Shown one piece after another: positions 25,459-33,621 of a stretch of 64,000 nucleotides of DNA (position 1 is the first letter of the stretch; every line of letters begins with the position of its first letter). The stretch comes from CAYRVX01 sp964427875 (lineage in GTDB: Bacteria; Planctomycetota; Phycisphaerae; SM23-33): positions 1-64,000 of the forward strand of contig CAYRVX010000027.1 of the NCBI GenBank assembly GCA_964427875.1, in the 5' to 3' direction. A model generated the notes under the pieces. That model worked only from the letters and a program-made list of their open reading frames with translations, was not told where the DNA came from and ran no database searches. The position numbers and the translations under genes were made by a program.

Positions 25459-27528
25459 ATGAGAGACACACGACTGCGTGGGCAAATGGCAATTCCCCTT
25501 ATCTTGTGTCTTGTCGCGTTGGGGCGAGGGTGCCGCGATGCGGCGGGCCAGCCGGATCCCACTCAGCAATATGTGCTTGCGACAGATCAGCCAGCAGTGA
25601 ATGGCCGAGAGCGTGACAGGATGCAGCTTCTCCCGCCGAGCGCCCAGGGATGGATGCAAGACTTGTTGCGGGCGGCGAGCTCAGGCTGTGACCGGCTCCT
25701 GGTCGTTGAGCTCTACTTCCAAGGCGATGGCCCAACATATGTCGCCTTGGCTTGGGGGCTGGACGAGGGACGGTCGATTCTGATCTGGCGAGATGGCCAC
25801 AGTCCTGAAGTGAAGGAGTTGACAGCGGGTCAACGCTTGGCCTTCGCGAAGCTGCTGGATGACCTTCCGAGCGCGGGGGTGAGGGAAGGCGCAGGAAGGG
25901 ATGCGTATGACGGGTACGCCGTCAGAGTAACCGGGCGGATCAAAGGAAAGACCCACGGAGGCTCCAAGCTCAACCCGCGCATCCCAATTGACCCGGATGA
26001 AGAGATCGACCGCCAAGTCGAGAAAGACGATTACTGGTATGACCGCTTCTTCCGGTGGGTCCGAACCGTGGGTTCGGATCCATTCGAGAGGGATGAACCC
26101 GGAGTGCGAGAGCACCCCCAGCAGACGGCAGCGGTGAGAACCGGTAATCTGTCTTCTCCGGGACCTGGCTCTCCGTTCGCCGGGCTGGGTGGGCATTTCG
26201 GAGGAGATCCAGCGGCGGCGAAGGCGTTTCTGAAGGAATTGGTTGACCCGGCGCCGCTGGTACCGGGTGTTCGTCTGCGGGTCGGGAAGCTCCTGGCGGA
26301 TCTCGGTAGTGAAAACTGGAAGCCGCGCGACGCGGCGTTGAGGGAGCTGGTTCGCATCGGGCCCAAGGTCGGGCCGCTCACCAGAGAGGCCATGAAGACG
26401 TTCAGCCCTGAGGCGGCCGCGAGAGCCCAGCGATTGCTGCAAACCTTCAAGGAATTGGCGGAAAGCCGCGCGACCTTCGTGAACGAGGCCATCGATCTCC
26501 TGGCCGGAAGGAAAGACAGGGCGGTGCTTGACTCGCTTGTGGCGCTGCTAGGGCACCAGGACAGGAACATCCGGCGCGCGGCGGAGTACGGGGTGCGGCG
26601 GCTGACAGGAATGCGGTTCGGCTACAATGCCGATGCCTCGGCGAACCAACGTTGCGCGGCAGCCGCGAAATGGGCCACATGGTGGAAGGCTGCCCGCGAG
26701 GAGTTTGACTTCGCTCCGGCCGGGAACGGGCAGCGGGTCGCTGGGGTCCTCGCCTGGGACCTATCAACCCCTGAAGCGGTGCTGGTCGGTCTGCACGGGA
26801 AGGTAATCTGGTCGCGCCAGTTGCCGAAGCCTTCGTGTTGCGCTGACGCCTTATCCAACGGGAATATCCTGATCAACCGCTACGACGTCGAGAGCGACCA
26901 GACCGTCCTGGAGGAATACGGCCCCAAAGGCGAGATGGTCTGGACGACGGACGGTCTGGAGCTGGCCAGGGACGTGCATGGCGCAGAGCGTCTGATGAAC
27001 GGCAATACGTTGGTCGTCGACAGGCCGAACGGGCGTCTCCTTGAGATTGGTTTCTGGGGGCGCAGAATCGCTTGGCAGCACGAGTTTGGGCACCGGCGCC
27101 TTTGTGCGGCCCAGCGCCTATCCAACGGTAACACGCTGCTCTGCTTCTTCGAAGGCGAACTCCAAGAGATCAACAGAGCCGGGAAGGTGGTCTGGTCAAA
27201 GGCTGATCTCCGTCTCACGAATGACGCACAGAAGCTGCCCAACGGCAACCTGCTGATAGTTGACTTCTCCGGTAGTCGCGTTGTGCAGTTGGACAAGAAC
27301 GGTCGGGGAGTATGGAGCTGGACGAGCGACCGAACTGGCCGGCCCATCAGCGCGCGGCGTCTGCCGAACCAACGGACGGTGGTCCAGACTAGCCGGGGGG
27401 GCCTAATCATGATCGACCCGACGGGAGAGAACGCCAAGCGACTCGATACAGGCAAAGTGCGCCTCACGTGTTACCCTCAGATTCGGTTGGCTCCCGCCGG
27501 CGCCGCACGTTCAGCAAAGGCCCCGTAG
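25459..27528 (+). CDS. Secreted HEAT-like plus beta-propeller protein
   Basis: The ATG at 25459 is preceded by GGGGAG (25447-25452). The product has 689 residues with an N-terminal export signal (QMAIPLILCLVALGRGC; the Cys could be a lipobox). After a 200-residue region of unknown type, residues about 270-380 hold helical HEAT-like repeats, including DRAVLDSLVALLGHQDRNIR. From about residue 420 a beta-propeller follows with recurring Asn-Gly turns: ALSNGNILINRYD, LMNGNTLVVDRPN, RLSNGNTLLCFFE, KLPNGNLLIVDFS. Such blades resemble the arylsulfotransferase-like propeller also found at 33622-34740. The role is probably binding outside the cytoplasm; I see no catalytic motif. Base composition is lower in GC than its neighbours. 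Confidence 0.65.
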   Translation: MRDTRLRGQMAIPLILCLVALGRGCRDAAGQPDPTQQYVLATDQPAVNGRERDRMQLLPPSAQGWMQDLLRAASSGCDRLLVVELYFQGDGPTYVALAWGLDEGRSILIWRDGHSPEVKELTAGQRLAFAKLLDDLPSAGVREGAGRDAYDGYAVRVTGRIKGKTHGGSKLNPRIPIDPDEEIDRQVEKDDYWYDRFFRWVRTVGSDPFERDEPGVREHPQQTAAVRTGNLSSPGPGSPFAGLGGHFGGDPAAAKAFLKELVDPAPLVPGVRLRVGKLLADLGSENWKPRDAALRELVRIGPKVGPLTREAMKTFSPEAAARAQRLLQTFKELAESRATFVNEAIDLLAGRKDRAVLDSLVALLGHQDRNIRRAAEYGVRRLTGMRFGYNADASANQRCAAAAKWATWWKAAREEFDFAPAGNGQRVAGVLAWDLSTPEAVLVGLHGKVIWSRQLPKPSCCADALSNGNILINRYDVESDQTVLEEYGPKGEMVWTTDGLELARDVHGAERLMNGNTLVVDRPNGRLLEIGFWGRRIAWQHEFGHRRLCAAQRLSNGNTLLCFFEGELQEINRAGKVVWSKADLRLTNDAQKLPNGNLLIVDFSGSRVVQLDKNGRGVWSWTSDRTGRPISARRLPNQRTVVQTSRGGLIMIDPTGENAKRLDTGKVRLTCYPQIRLAPAGAARSAKAP

Positions 27529-27689
27529 CGCCCCAGGAATATGGGAATGTTCTCACGGTGAGCCAAGTCTGGGGCCTTGTGCCCTGTGGCGGCCCGAGAA
27601 TTCTCGGGGGAGATAGACCGATATCGAAATGTGAAGAGGAATCAGGCCGTGCGGCGATTTCGCGCGGGCCTCAGGGCTGGCTTGCCCCG

Positions 27690-28050
27690 CGTTCTTTACG
27701 GGCGACGGCCCCGCTTCGACGTGGGACGTCGAGCAGGATCGCGCCGGCCACTACATCAACGGAATCGACACGGAGACCGTGCGCGGCGACGAAGATGACG
27801 CGACCACCGGCAGGCCGAACTCGGCTGATCCAAAGTATGACGTGGCCGGGAACACGAAGTGCGCGACGAGGCCGTCGAGCCCCGCGAACGGCTGCGGGTG
27901 CTTCCACGACCCCTGGGGCCGCTTGGTCAAGGTTGCGGCCGGCGGAACCACCGTGGGCGAGTATCCCTACGATGGCCTAGACCGGCGGATCGTCCGGCTC
28001 ATACCCGACGACGCGAAGTGGGACCGCACGGACTACCATCACACGCAAAG
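27690..28050 (+). pseudogene. RHS/YD-repeat core relic
   Basis: One plus-strand frame reads FTGDGPASTWDVEQDRAGHY, then YDVAGNTKC, then FHDPWGRLVKVAAGG and YPYDGLDRRIV. These correspond to the WxLDxxGNW, YDxxGN, YDxWxRLVxV and YxYDGLxRR steps of RHS/YD repeats. There is no start codon with a ribosome site, the N-terminal thousands of bases are missing, and the frame runs out at the duplicated promoter at 28074. It is a fragment left by deletion. RHS proteins are secreted toxin carriers or wall proteins, and this copy is dead. Confidence 0.65.
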
Positions 28051-28073
28051 GCGGCAGGAGTCGCGTCTCGGAC

Positions 28074-28101
28074 TTGCAGAGGGACGCGAGCGCGATACGA
28101 T
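28074..28101 (+). promoter_or_regulatory. Sigma70-like promoter, copy 2 of the duplicated module
   Basis: TTGCAG (28074-28079), a 16-bp spacer and TACGAT (28096-28101) repeat the arrangement at 25256. The similarity extends from roughly 25 bp upstream of the -35 to past the start codon of the following gene, so promoter and signal sequence were copied together. Confidence 0.65.
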
Positions 28102-28154
28102 GGCACCGCAGCGCCCGCGATGGGTGCGACCTCTGCCAACCAGCGAGTCGTGCC

Positions 28155-29711
28155 GTGCATGGTTTGATCCTCACAGCAGTGACAGGGATGCTGGTTTCGG
28201 CCCTCGCCGAAACCGTCACGCCGATGGCGCCGCTCGACAGCGGCATACGGCCGGAGGAGGTCGAGAAGCGGCCCTACCTCGATTACGCCCGCGAGTGCGT
28301 CGACCTGCTCATCGAGCACGGGACGGACCGGTACGGCAAGGTGCGCTCGCCGATGCTGATGAACATCCTCGACGTGCGTTCGCGGGCCTGTCCGGCCGAC
28401 CCGATGCCTCTCGACGAGGCCTGGCGGGTGGTCCGTCGCGGCCGGCGCGGGCCCGGCGGCGGGAACCTCTACCTCGATCAGCCCGCCCTTCGCGCGATGG
28501 TGAGCCTCTCGCGTCTGACCGGCCGGAAACGATACGCCGACTTCGCCCGCAAGACGGCCAACCACACCATGACGAAGCTCGTGGACGACAGGGGGCTCCT
28601 CTGGTGGGGGTACCACCGCCACTACGACGCCCACCGCGACGAGCGCACGGGTCACCAGGGCAACTGGCACGAGATCCACATTCAGCAGATCGCCTGGCCG
28701 ATCCTGTGGGAGGCGAACCCCGCGGCGGTCCGGCGCGAGATCGAGGCCATCTGGCGGTGGCACGTGATCGACAAGGCGACCGGCGAGGTCAACCGGCACG
28801 CCGACGGCCGCCGCGGGTGCGACTTCGCCATGAGCGCCGGCGAGATCCTCGCATCGTTCGCCTTCCTGTTCTCCAAGACCAACCTGAAGCAGTGGCACCG
28901 GCGCAGCCGGCTCGTGGCCGACTACCATTGGGGGCACCGCGACGCCAAGACGAACCTGATTCCCAACCGACCCAACGCCGGCCGGCAGCGCTTCGACGGG
29001 GGGCACTTCGACACGTCCATCACCGGCCTGTACTGCCACTCGCTGCTGGAGGCGTACGAGCTCACGAAGGACGCCGCCTTCCGCGACCGTGCCGCGGCCT
29101 ACCTGAAGGCCTACGCCCACTACGGCTGGGACGGCGAGGCCGGGGCGTTCTGGGGCAGCCTGGCCCTCGACGGCACGCCCGTGCCGGGACCGCGAGTCAC
29201 CCAGGGCTACCAGGCCTACGAGCCTCGCGGCCACATCGACATCTGGCAGCCCTACGTCGCCGGCTACGAGCACGCGGTCTACACGGCCCAGGCGTACGCC
29301 CACGCGGCCGACGTCACGCGGGACCGCGACCTGCTCCGCGCCGCGCGGAGGTGGGCCGATTGCATCCGCCGCGCGTTTCCCCCGCGCCGCTGCCTGGGCA
29401 AGACGTGGTACGACGGGTACGCCAGGCACTACGCCCCCCACGGCACGTACGCCGGCCACTATGGCCGCGCGATCTCGTTCCTCCTGCATCTGCACGCCCT
29501 GGAAGGCAAGCTCGAGGACCTGGCCTTCGCGCGAACCGTCGCGCGCGAGGCGGTGGCGAGGCTCTACTTCCGCGGCCTCTTCCGCGGCCACCCCTGCAAG
29601 CCCTACTACGAAGCCGCCGACGGCGTCGGGTACCTCCTCTGCGCCCTGCTTCAGCTCCACCAGGCGCTCGAAGGAGACACGAAGGGCCGGCTCCGGCCGG
29701 AAAACTGGTGA
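28155..29711 (+). CDS. Secreted (alpha/alpha)-barrel protein, possible glycan hydrolase or lyase
   Basis: The most likely start is the GTG at 28155, giving 518 residues with a signal peptide (HGLILTAVTGMLVSALAE); no ribosome site is evident. The mature part is helical with the aromatic-rich loops of an alpha/alpha toroid: LLWWGYHRHYDAHRD, NWHEIHIQQIAWPILWE, GGHFDTSITGLYCHSLLEAY and HIDIWQPYVAGYEHAVYTAQ. This is the architecture of GH88/GH105, PL and epimerase-like enzymes. I cannot identify a specific family or catalytic pair. It starts just after the RHS relic and converges with the Gfo/Idh/MocA gene at 29724, 12 bp away. Confidence 0.65.
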   Translation: MHGLILTAVTGMLVSALAETVTPMAPLDSGIRPEEVEKRPYLDYARECVDLLIEHGTDRYGKVRSPMLMNILDVRSRACPADPMPLDEAWRVVRRGRRGPGGGNLYLDQPALRAMVSLSRLTGRKRYADFARKTANHTMTKLVDDRGLLWWGYHRHYDAHRDERTGHQGNWHEIHIQQIAWPILWEANPAAVRREIEAIWRWHVIDKATGEVNRHADGRRGCDFAMSAGEILASFAFLFSKTNLKQWHRRSRLVADYHWGHRDAKTNLIPNRPNAGRQRFDGGHFDTSITGLYCHSLLEAYELTKDAAFRDRAAAYLKAYAHYGWDGEAGAFWGSLALDGTPVPGPRVTQGYQAYEPRGHIDIWQPYVAGYEHAVYTAQAYAHAADVTRDRDLLRAARRWADCIRRAFPPRRCLGKTWYDGYARHYAPHGTYAGHYGRAISFLLHLHALEGKLEDLAFARTVAREAVARLYFRGLFRGHPCKPYYEAADGVGYLLCALLQLHQALEGDTKGRLRPENW

Positions 29712-29723
29712 CTGCCGCGATCG

Positions 29724-31034
29724 CTACAATGTCCAGCCCTTGCGGTACGCCGGCCGGATGTAGCGGTCGGCCTTGGGGCAGTTGGTGGCCTTGAGGTTCG
29801 CGGCGTCCCAGGTGAGCTTCTCGCCCGTTCGATAGGCCACGTTGCCCAGGAGGGCGGCCTCGGCGAGCGTGCCGGAGTAGTCGAAGTTGCAGGTGGTCGG
29901 CCCGGCGGTCTTGCAGGCCTCGATCCATTCCCTGTGGTGGCCGATCGAGGCGGGGATGGTCTGCTTCGGCGGCTCGACGCCGGCGAACTTCTCGGTCGGC
30001 AGGAGCAGATGCGAGCCGTAGTTGGCCAGGAGCATGCCCTTGGAGCCGACGAAGAGGATGCCGCATCGCCACTTCTTCGCCGCGTCCTTGCCGAGCGGGC
30101 GGAGGACGCCGGCGAGCATGGCCGGCCGGTGGCCGCCGTCGTACCAGTTCATCTTGACCGGCGGCAGGTCGCCGCGGGCGGGGAACTGGTATCGCAGCTC
30201 CAGCCACCTCGGTGTGCTCTCGGGGTGCACGGGCGGGCCTTCGGCCTCGACGGTGGTGGGGTGGCGCAGCTTGAGCGCCCAGAACGGCAGGTCCATGTAG
30301 TGGCAGCCGAAGTCGCCCAGGCCGCCGGTGCCGAAGTCCCACCAGCCTCGCCACGCCCCGGGCAGGTAGCAGGGATGGTACGGCCGGTACGGCGCCGGGC
30401 CGAGCCAGAGGTCCCAGCTCAGGTGCTCGGGCACGGGCGGGGTGTCCTTGGGGCGCCTCCGCCCGCCGTAGCTGACGGTGTGCCAGACGTGGACCTCGCC
30501 CACCGGCCCGATGAGGCCGGCCTGGATGATCTCGACCGCGCGGCGGTAGTTGCCCCCGGCGTGGATCTGCGTGCCCATCTGGGTGACGAGCCGGTTTCGG
30601 TTGGCCAGCTCGACGAGCGTGCGGCACTCGTGGACCGAGTGGGTCAGCGGCTTTTCGCAGTAGCAGTGCTTTCCCATTCGCATGGCCATTGCGGCGGCGA
30701 CGGCGTGCGTGTGGTCCGGCGTGCTGACCACCACCGCGTCGATCTGCCGGCCGACCTTGTCCAGCATGCGGCGGAAATCGGCGAAGGTCTCCGCCTTGCC
30801 GAACCGTTTGGCGGCCCGGGCGAGGTTGCGCGAGTCCACGTCGCAGAGGGCGACGACGTTCTGGCTGCTGACGCCGCCGAGGTTGGCACCGCCGCGGCCG
30901 GCGACGCCGATGACGGCCACGTCGAGCTTATCGTTCGGCGAGACACTCTTCGCCCGCGCCCGTCGTGACAGCCCCGCGGCAGCCGCAGCCGCCGAGGCCG
31001 CAAGAAACGCCCGACGCGTCATACGATTCGGCAT
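29724..31034 (-). CDS. Tat-exported Gfo/Idh/MocA oxidoreductase
   Basis: A 436-residue protein with a twin-arginine signal (RMTRRAFLAASAAAAAAGLS). The nucleotide-binding motif is DVAVIGVAGRGGANLGG, then VVALCDVDSRN. CYCEKPLTHSVHECRTL holds the conserved EKP. The C-terminal half matches the planctomycete type, with the motif GLGDFGCHYMDLPFW and a GNVAYRTGEKLTWDA stretch near the end that is common in this subfamily. It would oxidise a sugar or related substrate outside the cytoplasm with a bound NAD(P). It is the final gene of the minus-strand cluster from 34740, 42 bp after the flavoprotein. Confidence 0.88.
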   Translation of the reverse strand: MPNRMTRRAFLAASAAAAAAGLSRRARAKSVSPNDKLDVAVIGVAGRGGANLGGVSSQNVVALCDVDSRNLARAAKRFGKAETFADFRRMLDKVGRQIDAVVVSTPDHTHAVAAAMAMRMGKHCYCEKPLTHSVHECRTLVELANRNRLVTQMGTQIHAGGNYRRAVEIIQAGLIGPVGEVHVWHTVSYGGRRRPKDTPPVPEHLSWDLWLGPAPYRPYHPCYLPGAWRGWWDFGTGGLGDFGCHYMDLPFWALKLRHPTTVEAEGPPVHPESTPRWLELRYQFPARGDLPPVKMNWYDGGHRPAMLAGVLRPLGKDAAKKWRCGILFVGSKGMLLANYGSHLLLPTEKFAGVEPPKQTIPASIGHHREWIEACKTAGPTTCNFDYSGTLAEAALLGNVAYRTGEKLTWDAANLKATNCPKADRYIRPAYRKGWTL

Positions 31035-31076
31035 ATTTGTCTCCCTTCGGGCATTGCCCGCTCGGTCCTGCGGCCG

Positions 31077-31640
31077 TCATGGCCCCCCGAGGCCCGCGGC
31101 GAAATCGCGGGCGCGGCGGACCTCGGGGTGGTCGGCCGTGATGATCGGCTCGTGCGTCGTGGCGGGGATCGTAAAGGTCGCCACCGTCCGGATGCCGAAG
31201 TAGCCCCTCAGCCGGGCGGCCATCCAGTCGAGGACGTATTGATAGGCCTGCGGACCGCCCGCGCCGTACGTGACGCCCAGCGCCGCCCGGGCCGTCTTCC
31301 GCGGGTAGTAGTTCTCCAGGCTGATGCCGAGATAGCAGTACGTCCGCTGGATGAAGGCCATCAACTGGGCCGTGATGTGGTCGAGGTAGATCGGCGAGGC
31401 CAGAAAGAGCACGTCCATCTCGGGCGCGATCTCGTAGAAACGCTTCATGTCGTCCTCGACGACGCACCGCTGGGTCTGCTTGCAGCCCTTGCAGGCGGCG
31501 CAGCCGCGGATCCGCCAATTGGCGAGCTCGAACATCTGCGTCCGGCAGCCGGCCTCGCGGGCCCCCTCGAGGAAGCCTCGCACCAGCACGGCCGTGTTGC
31601 CCCCGCTGCGCCCGCTGCCGTTTACGCCGAGAACCTTCAT
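31077..31640 (-). CDS. Iron-sulfur flavoprotein / NADPH-dependent FMN reductase family
   Basis: From the ATG at 31640 the protein has 187 residues and is cytosolic. The flavodoxin-like start is KVLGVNGSGRSGGNTAVLV, giving the FMN phosphate loop. A cysteine motif follows: CAACKGCKQTQRC, close to the compact Cys cluster of archaeal-type iron-sulfur flavoproteins. ASPIYLDHITAQL continues the flavin-binding fold, and YGAGGPQAYQYVL follows. The family transfers electrons between a 4Fe-4S cluster, FMN and a partner. It lies directly after a UroD-family gene (25 bp), a pairing also seen around corrinoid methyltransferases, which makes a demethylation role conceivable but unproven. Confidence 0.82.
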   Translation of the reverse strand: MKVLGVNGSGRSGGNTAVLVRGFLEGAREAGCRTQMFELANWRIRGCAACKGCKQTQRCVVEDDMKRFYEIAPEMDVLFLASPIYLDHITAQLMAFIQRTYCYLGISLENYYPRKTARAALGVTYGAGGPQAYQYVLDWMAARLRGYFGIRTVATFTIPATTHEPIITADHPEVRRARDFAAGLGGP

Positions 31641-31665
31641 CCGTCGACTCCTTGTGAAACGCGGA

Positions 31666-32697
31666 TCAACCGCCAAAGCGATGCGAGACTTCTTCCAGAA
31701 GACGGCGATAGTAGACGTAATTCTCCAGGGGCACGTCGGCCCGAACGCGCCCGTCGGCGAGTGGCACGTAGCCGCCCTGGGCCAGCAGGGGCGGCACCTT
31801 CGTTTCGATCTCGCGGCGGATGGCGGCCTTGCCCGCCATGAGCGCGTCGAGGTCGATGCCGCCGATCAGGCGAAGCGCCCGGCCGAACTGCCGGCGCAGC
31901 GAGCGGTAGTCCATGGCGTCGGTTTCGGCCTCGCAGGCCCACAGGCCGTCGAAGCCGGCCTCCAGCACACCGGGCAGCAGCGCGCGGGCGTTGGCGTACG
32001 TCACGAAGATAACGGTCTCGACGCCGCCGCGCCGCAGCGCCTCGATGATGCCGGCGTAACTGCGGAGCACGAGCCGCTCGTACGTCTGAGGCGACAACAG
32101 CGGGCGGTCGTTGCCTCCGATCGGCTCGGAGAAGGTGGCGAAGTCCACGTCGACGTCCCGCAGCACCCGCTCGGCCAGCCGGGCGCCGAAGTCACCGTAG
32201 ATCTCCATGATCTCCGCGACCAGCGAGGGGGCGTCATGGAGCAGGTAGATCACCTCCAGGAAGCGCCGCCAGTCGTGGACGCCCATCGAGAGGAACAGCC
32301 CGCGATGTACGGGCAACTGGAGCACGTGATCGCGCGTGCGCCAGGCCTCGACGCGCCGCGGCCAGTCGTCGGGCAATCGGCCGGGGGCGTCGGGGTCAAG
32401 CCGCCTGCGCAGCGCCTTGAGGCCTCGGCGCGAGGTCGGCCATTTGCGCAGCGCCGGCCGGGGCTCCAGGTCGACCGGGACCTGCTCCCGGCGATCGGTC
32501 CGGAACCTGGCCCGCAGGTCGGCCTCACCGTTCAGGCCCTGCTCGCGCCACTGGGCGAGCACGTCGTCCCGGAGACCCTCCTCGAAGTACGGGACCCGGT
32601 CGGGCTTGCCGTAGCGCATCGTCTCGGCAAACCGTCGGCGAGCGGTCCACTTGTCGGCCTCGGCTGTGCTCATGTCAGCGGCCTGCCCGGACGTCAC
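31666..32697 (-). CDS. Uroporphyrinogen decarboxylase (URO-D) family protein
   Basis: The GTG at 32697 overlaps the TGA of the ThuA gene as GTGA; an ATG at 32673 is the alternative. About 335-343 residues. The family start is ARRRFAETMRYGKPDRVPYF, matching the Gx-PDRVP motif of UroD-type methyltransferases. A DVDFATFSEPIGGNDRPLLS stretch follows mid-protein, and GFDGLWACEAETDAMDYRSL and LIGGIDLDALMAG towards the end. Members act in haem synthesis or as corrinoid-dependent methyltransferases; this genomic context argues against haem synthesis. The zinc-binding His-Cys-Cys set of corrinoid enzymes is not obvious, so the substrate is open. Confidence 0.82.
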   Translation of the reverse strand: MTSGQAADMSTAEADKWTARRRFAETMRYGKPDRVPYFEEGLRDDVLAQWREQGLNGEADLRARFRTDRREQVPVDLEPRPALRKWPTSRRGLKALRRRLDPDAPGRLPDDWPRRVEAWRTRDHVLQLPVHRGLFLSMGVHDWRRFLEVIYLLHDAPSLVAEIMEIYGDFGARLAERVLRDVDVDFATFSEPIGGNDRPLLSPQTYERLVLRSYAGIIEALRRGGVETVIFVTYANARALLPGVLEAGFDGLWACEAETDAMDYRSLRRQFGRALRLIGGIDLDALMAGKAAIRREIETKVPPLLAQGGYVPLADGRVRADVPLENYVYYRRLLEEVSHRFGG

Positions 32698-33566
32698 TTG
32701 CCTCTCTTCTCGCCCTTCGCGATCTTCATGTCCTCCGCGGTGATCTCGCAGGGCGCGCCGGTGCGGGGGATCTCGCAGTGGGCCGTCCAGAGGATGCCGT
32801 TGACCAGTGCGCGGCGGAACGGCTCCATGCCGAAGAGCGAGTGGAAGTGGCCCAGCACGTTGCCGTACGACCGCCCGCCGCCGGGGGCCGGGCGCTCGTA
32901 CGCCCAGCCCACGGTGTAGTCCTTGTTGCCAAGGCGGATCTTGAAGAGCGGCTTGGCCTGCGGGGCAAACTTCAGGTTCAGGTAGAACTCATCCTTCAGC
33001 TCATAGTCGTTCCATCCGCGGCAGATCGCGTGGTCGCCGGCCACCTGCTCGACCTTCGACGTGGTGGTCTTGAGCCCCGAGGCGATGCCGAACAGCCCGC
33101 CCAGGCAGGCGAGGTAGAGATCGGCGAGCTTCGCGTCCTTCCGGTTGCGGATGCCGGTGGCCCAGTGGATGGCCGTCAGACCCACGCCCTTGGTCATCAG
33201 CAGCTCTTCGCACTGCCTGGCATGTTTGCCCTTGAGCAGCAGCTCGGCCCCGGGGCTGCTGTACACGGCGATCGCGCTGACGCCTTCCATGACGGCGGGG
33301 TCCTTCGGCCAGCGGTCCGAGACCACCGCCTCCACGCCGGGCGTCTGCCGCAGGCACTTGGCCAGCAGGCCGCACTCGTGAAGGTACATGTGCGTGCCGA
33401 ACGGGTGGTCGGGCTTGTGGCCGATCAGGACGATCTTCGTCTTCTTCGCGCTGCGACTCTTTGCTTCGGCGGCGAGCGTGGAAGAGGTGATGACAACCGG
33501 CGCGGCCGCCGCGGTGGCGGCACGTCCCAGGAAGCCCCGGCGCGTGATCCTCTTGGTCTGATTCAT
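32694..33566 (-). CDS. Tat-exported ThuA-like protein
   Basis: A 290-residue protein that begins with a twin-arginine signal (RITRRGFLGRAATAAAAPVV). The body has the ThuA-type glutamine-amidotransferase-like fold: KIVLIGHKPDHPFGTHMYLH, VGLTAIHWATGIRN and PGGGRSYGNVLGHFHSLFG, whose GHFH motif is typical. ThuA-like proteins in planctomycetes accompany sugar oxidoreductases; recent work on related proteins points to 3-keto-sugar processing, but I cannot assign a reaction. The gene overlaps the UroD gene by 4 bp and follows the ASST-like gene by 55 bp. Confidence 0.82.
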   Translation of the reverse strand: MNQTKRITRRGFLGRAATAAAAPVVITSSTLAAEAKSRSAKKTKIVLIGHKPDHPFGTHMYLHECGLLAKCLRQTPGVEAVVSDRWPKDPAVMEGVSAIAVYSSPGAELLLKGKHARQCEELLMTKGVGLTAIHWATGIRNRKDAKLADLYLACLGGLFGIASGLKTTTSKVEQVAGDHAICRGWNDYELKDEFYLNLKFAPQAKPLFKIRLGNKDYTVGWAYERPAPGGGRSYGNVLGHFHSLFGMEPFRRALVNGILWTAHCEIPRTGAPCEITAEDMKIAKGEKRGK

Positions 33567-33621
33567 CGCACGTTCTCCTTTGCCGGCGGACGGCGAGCGA
33601 AGGCCAGCGGCCTGTTCGCCG

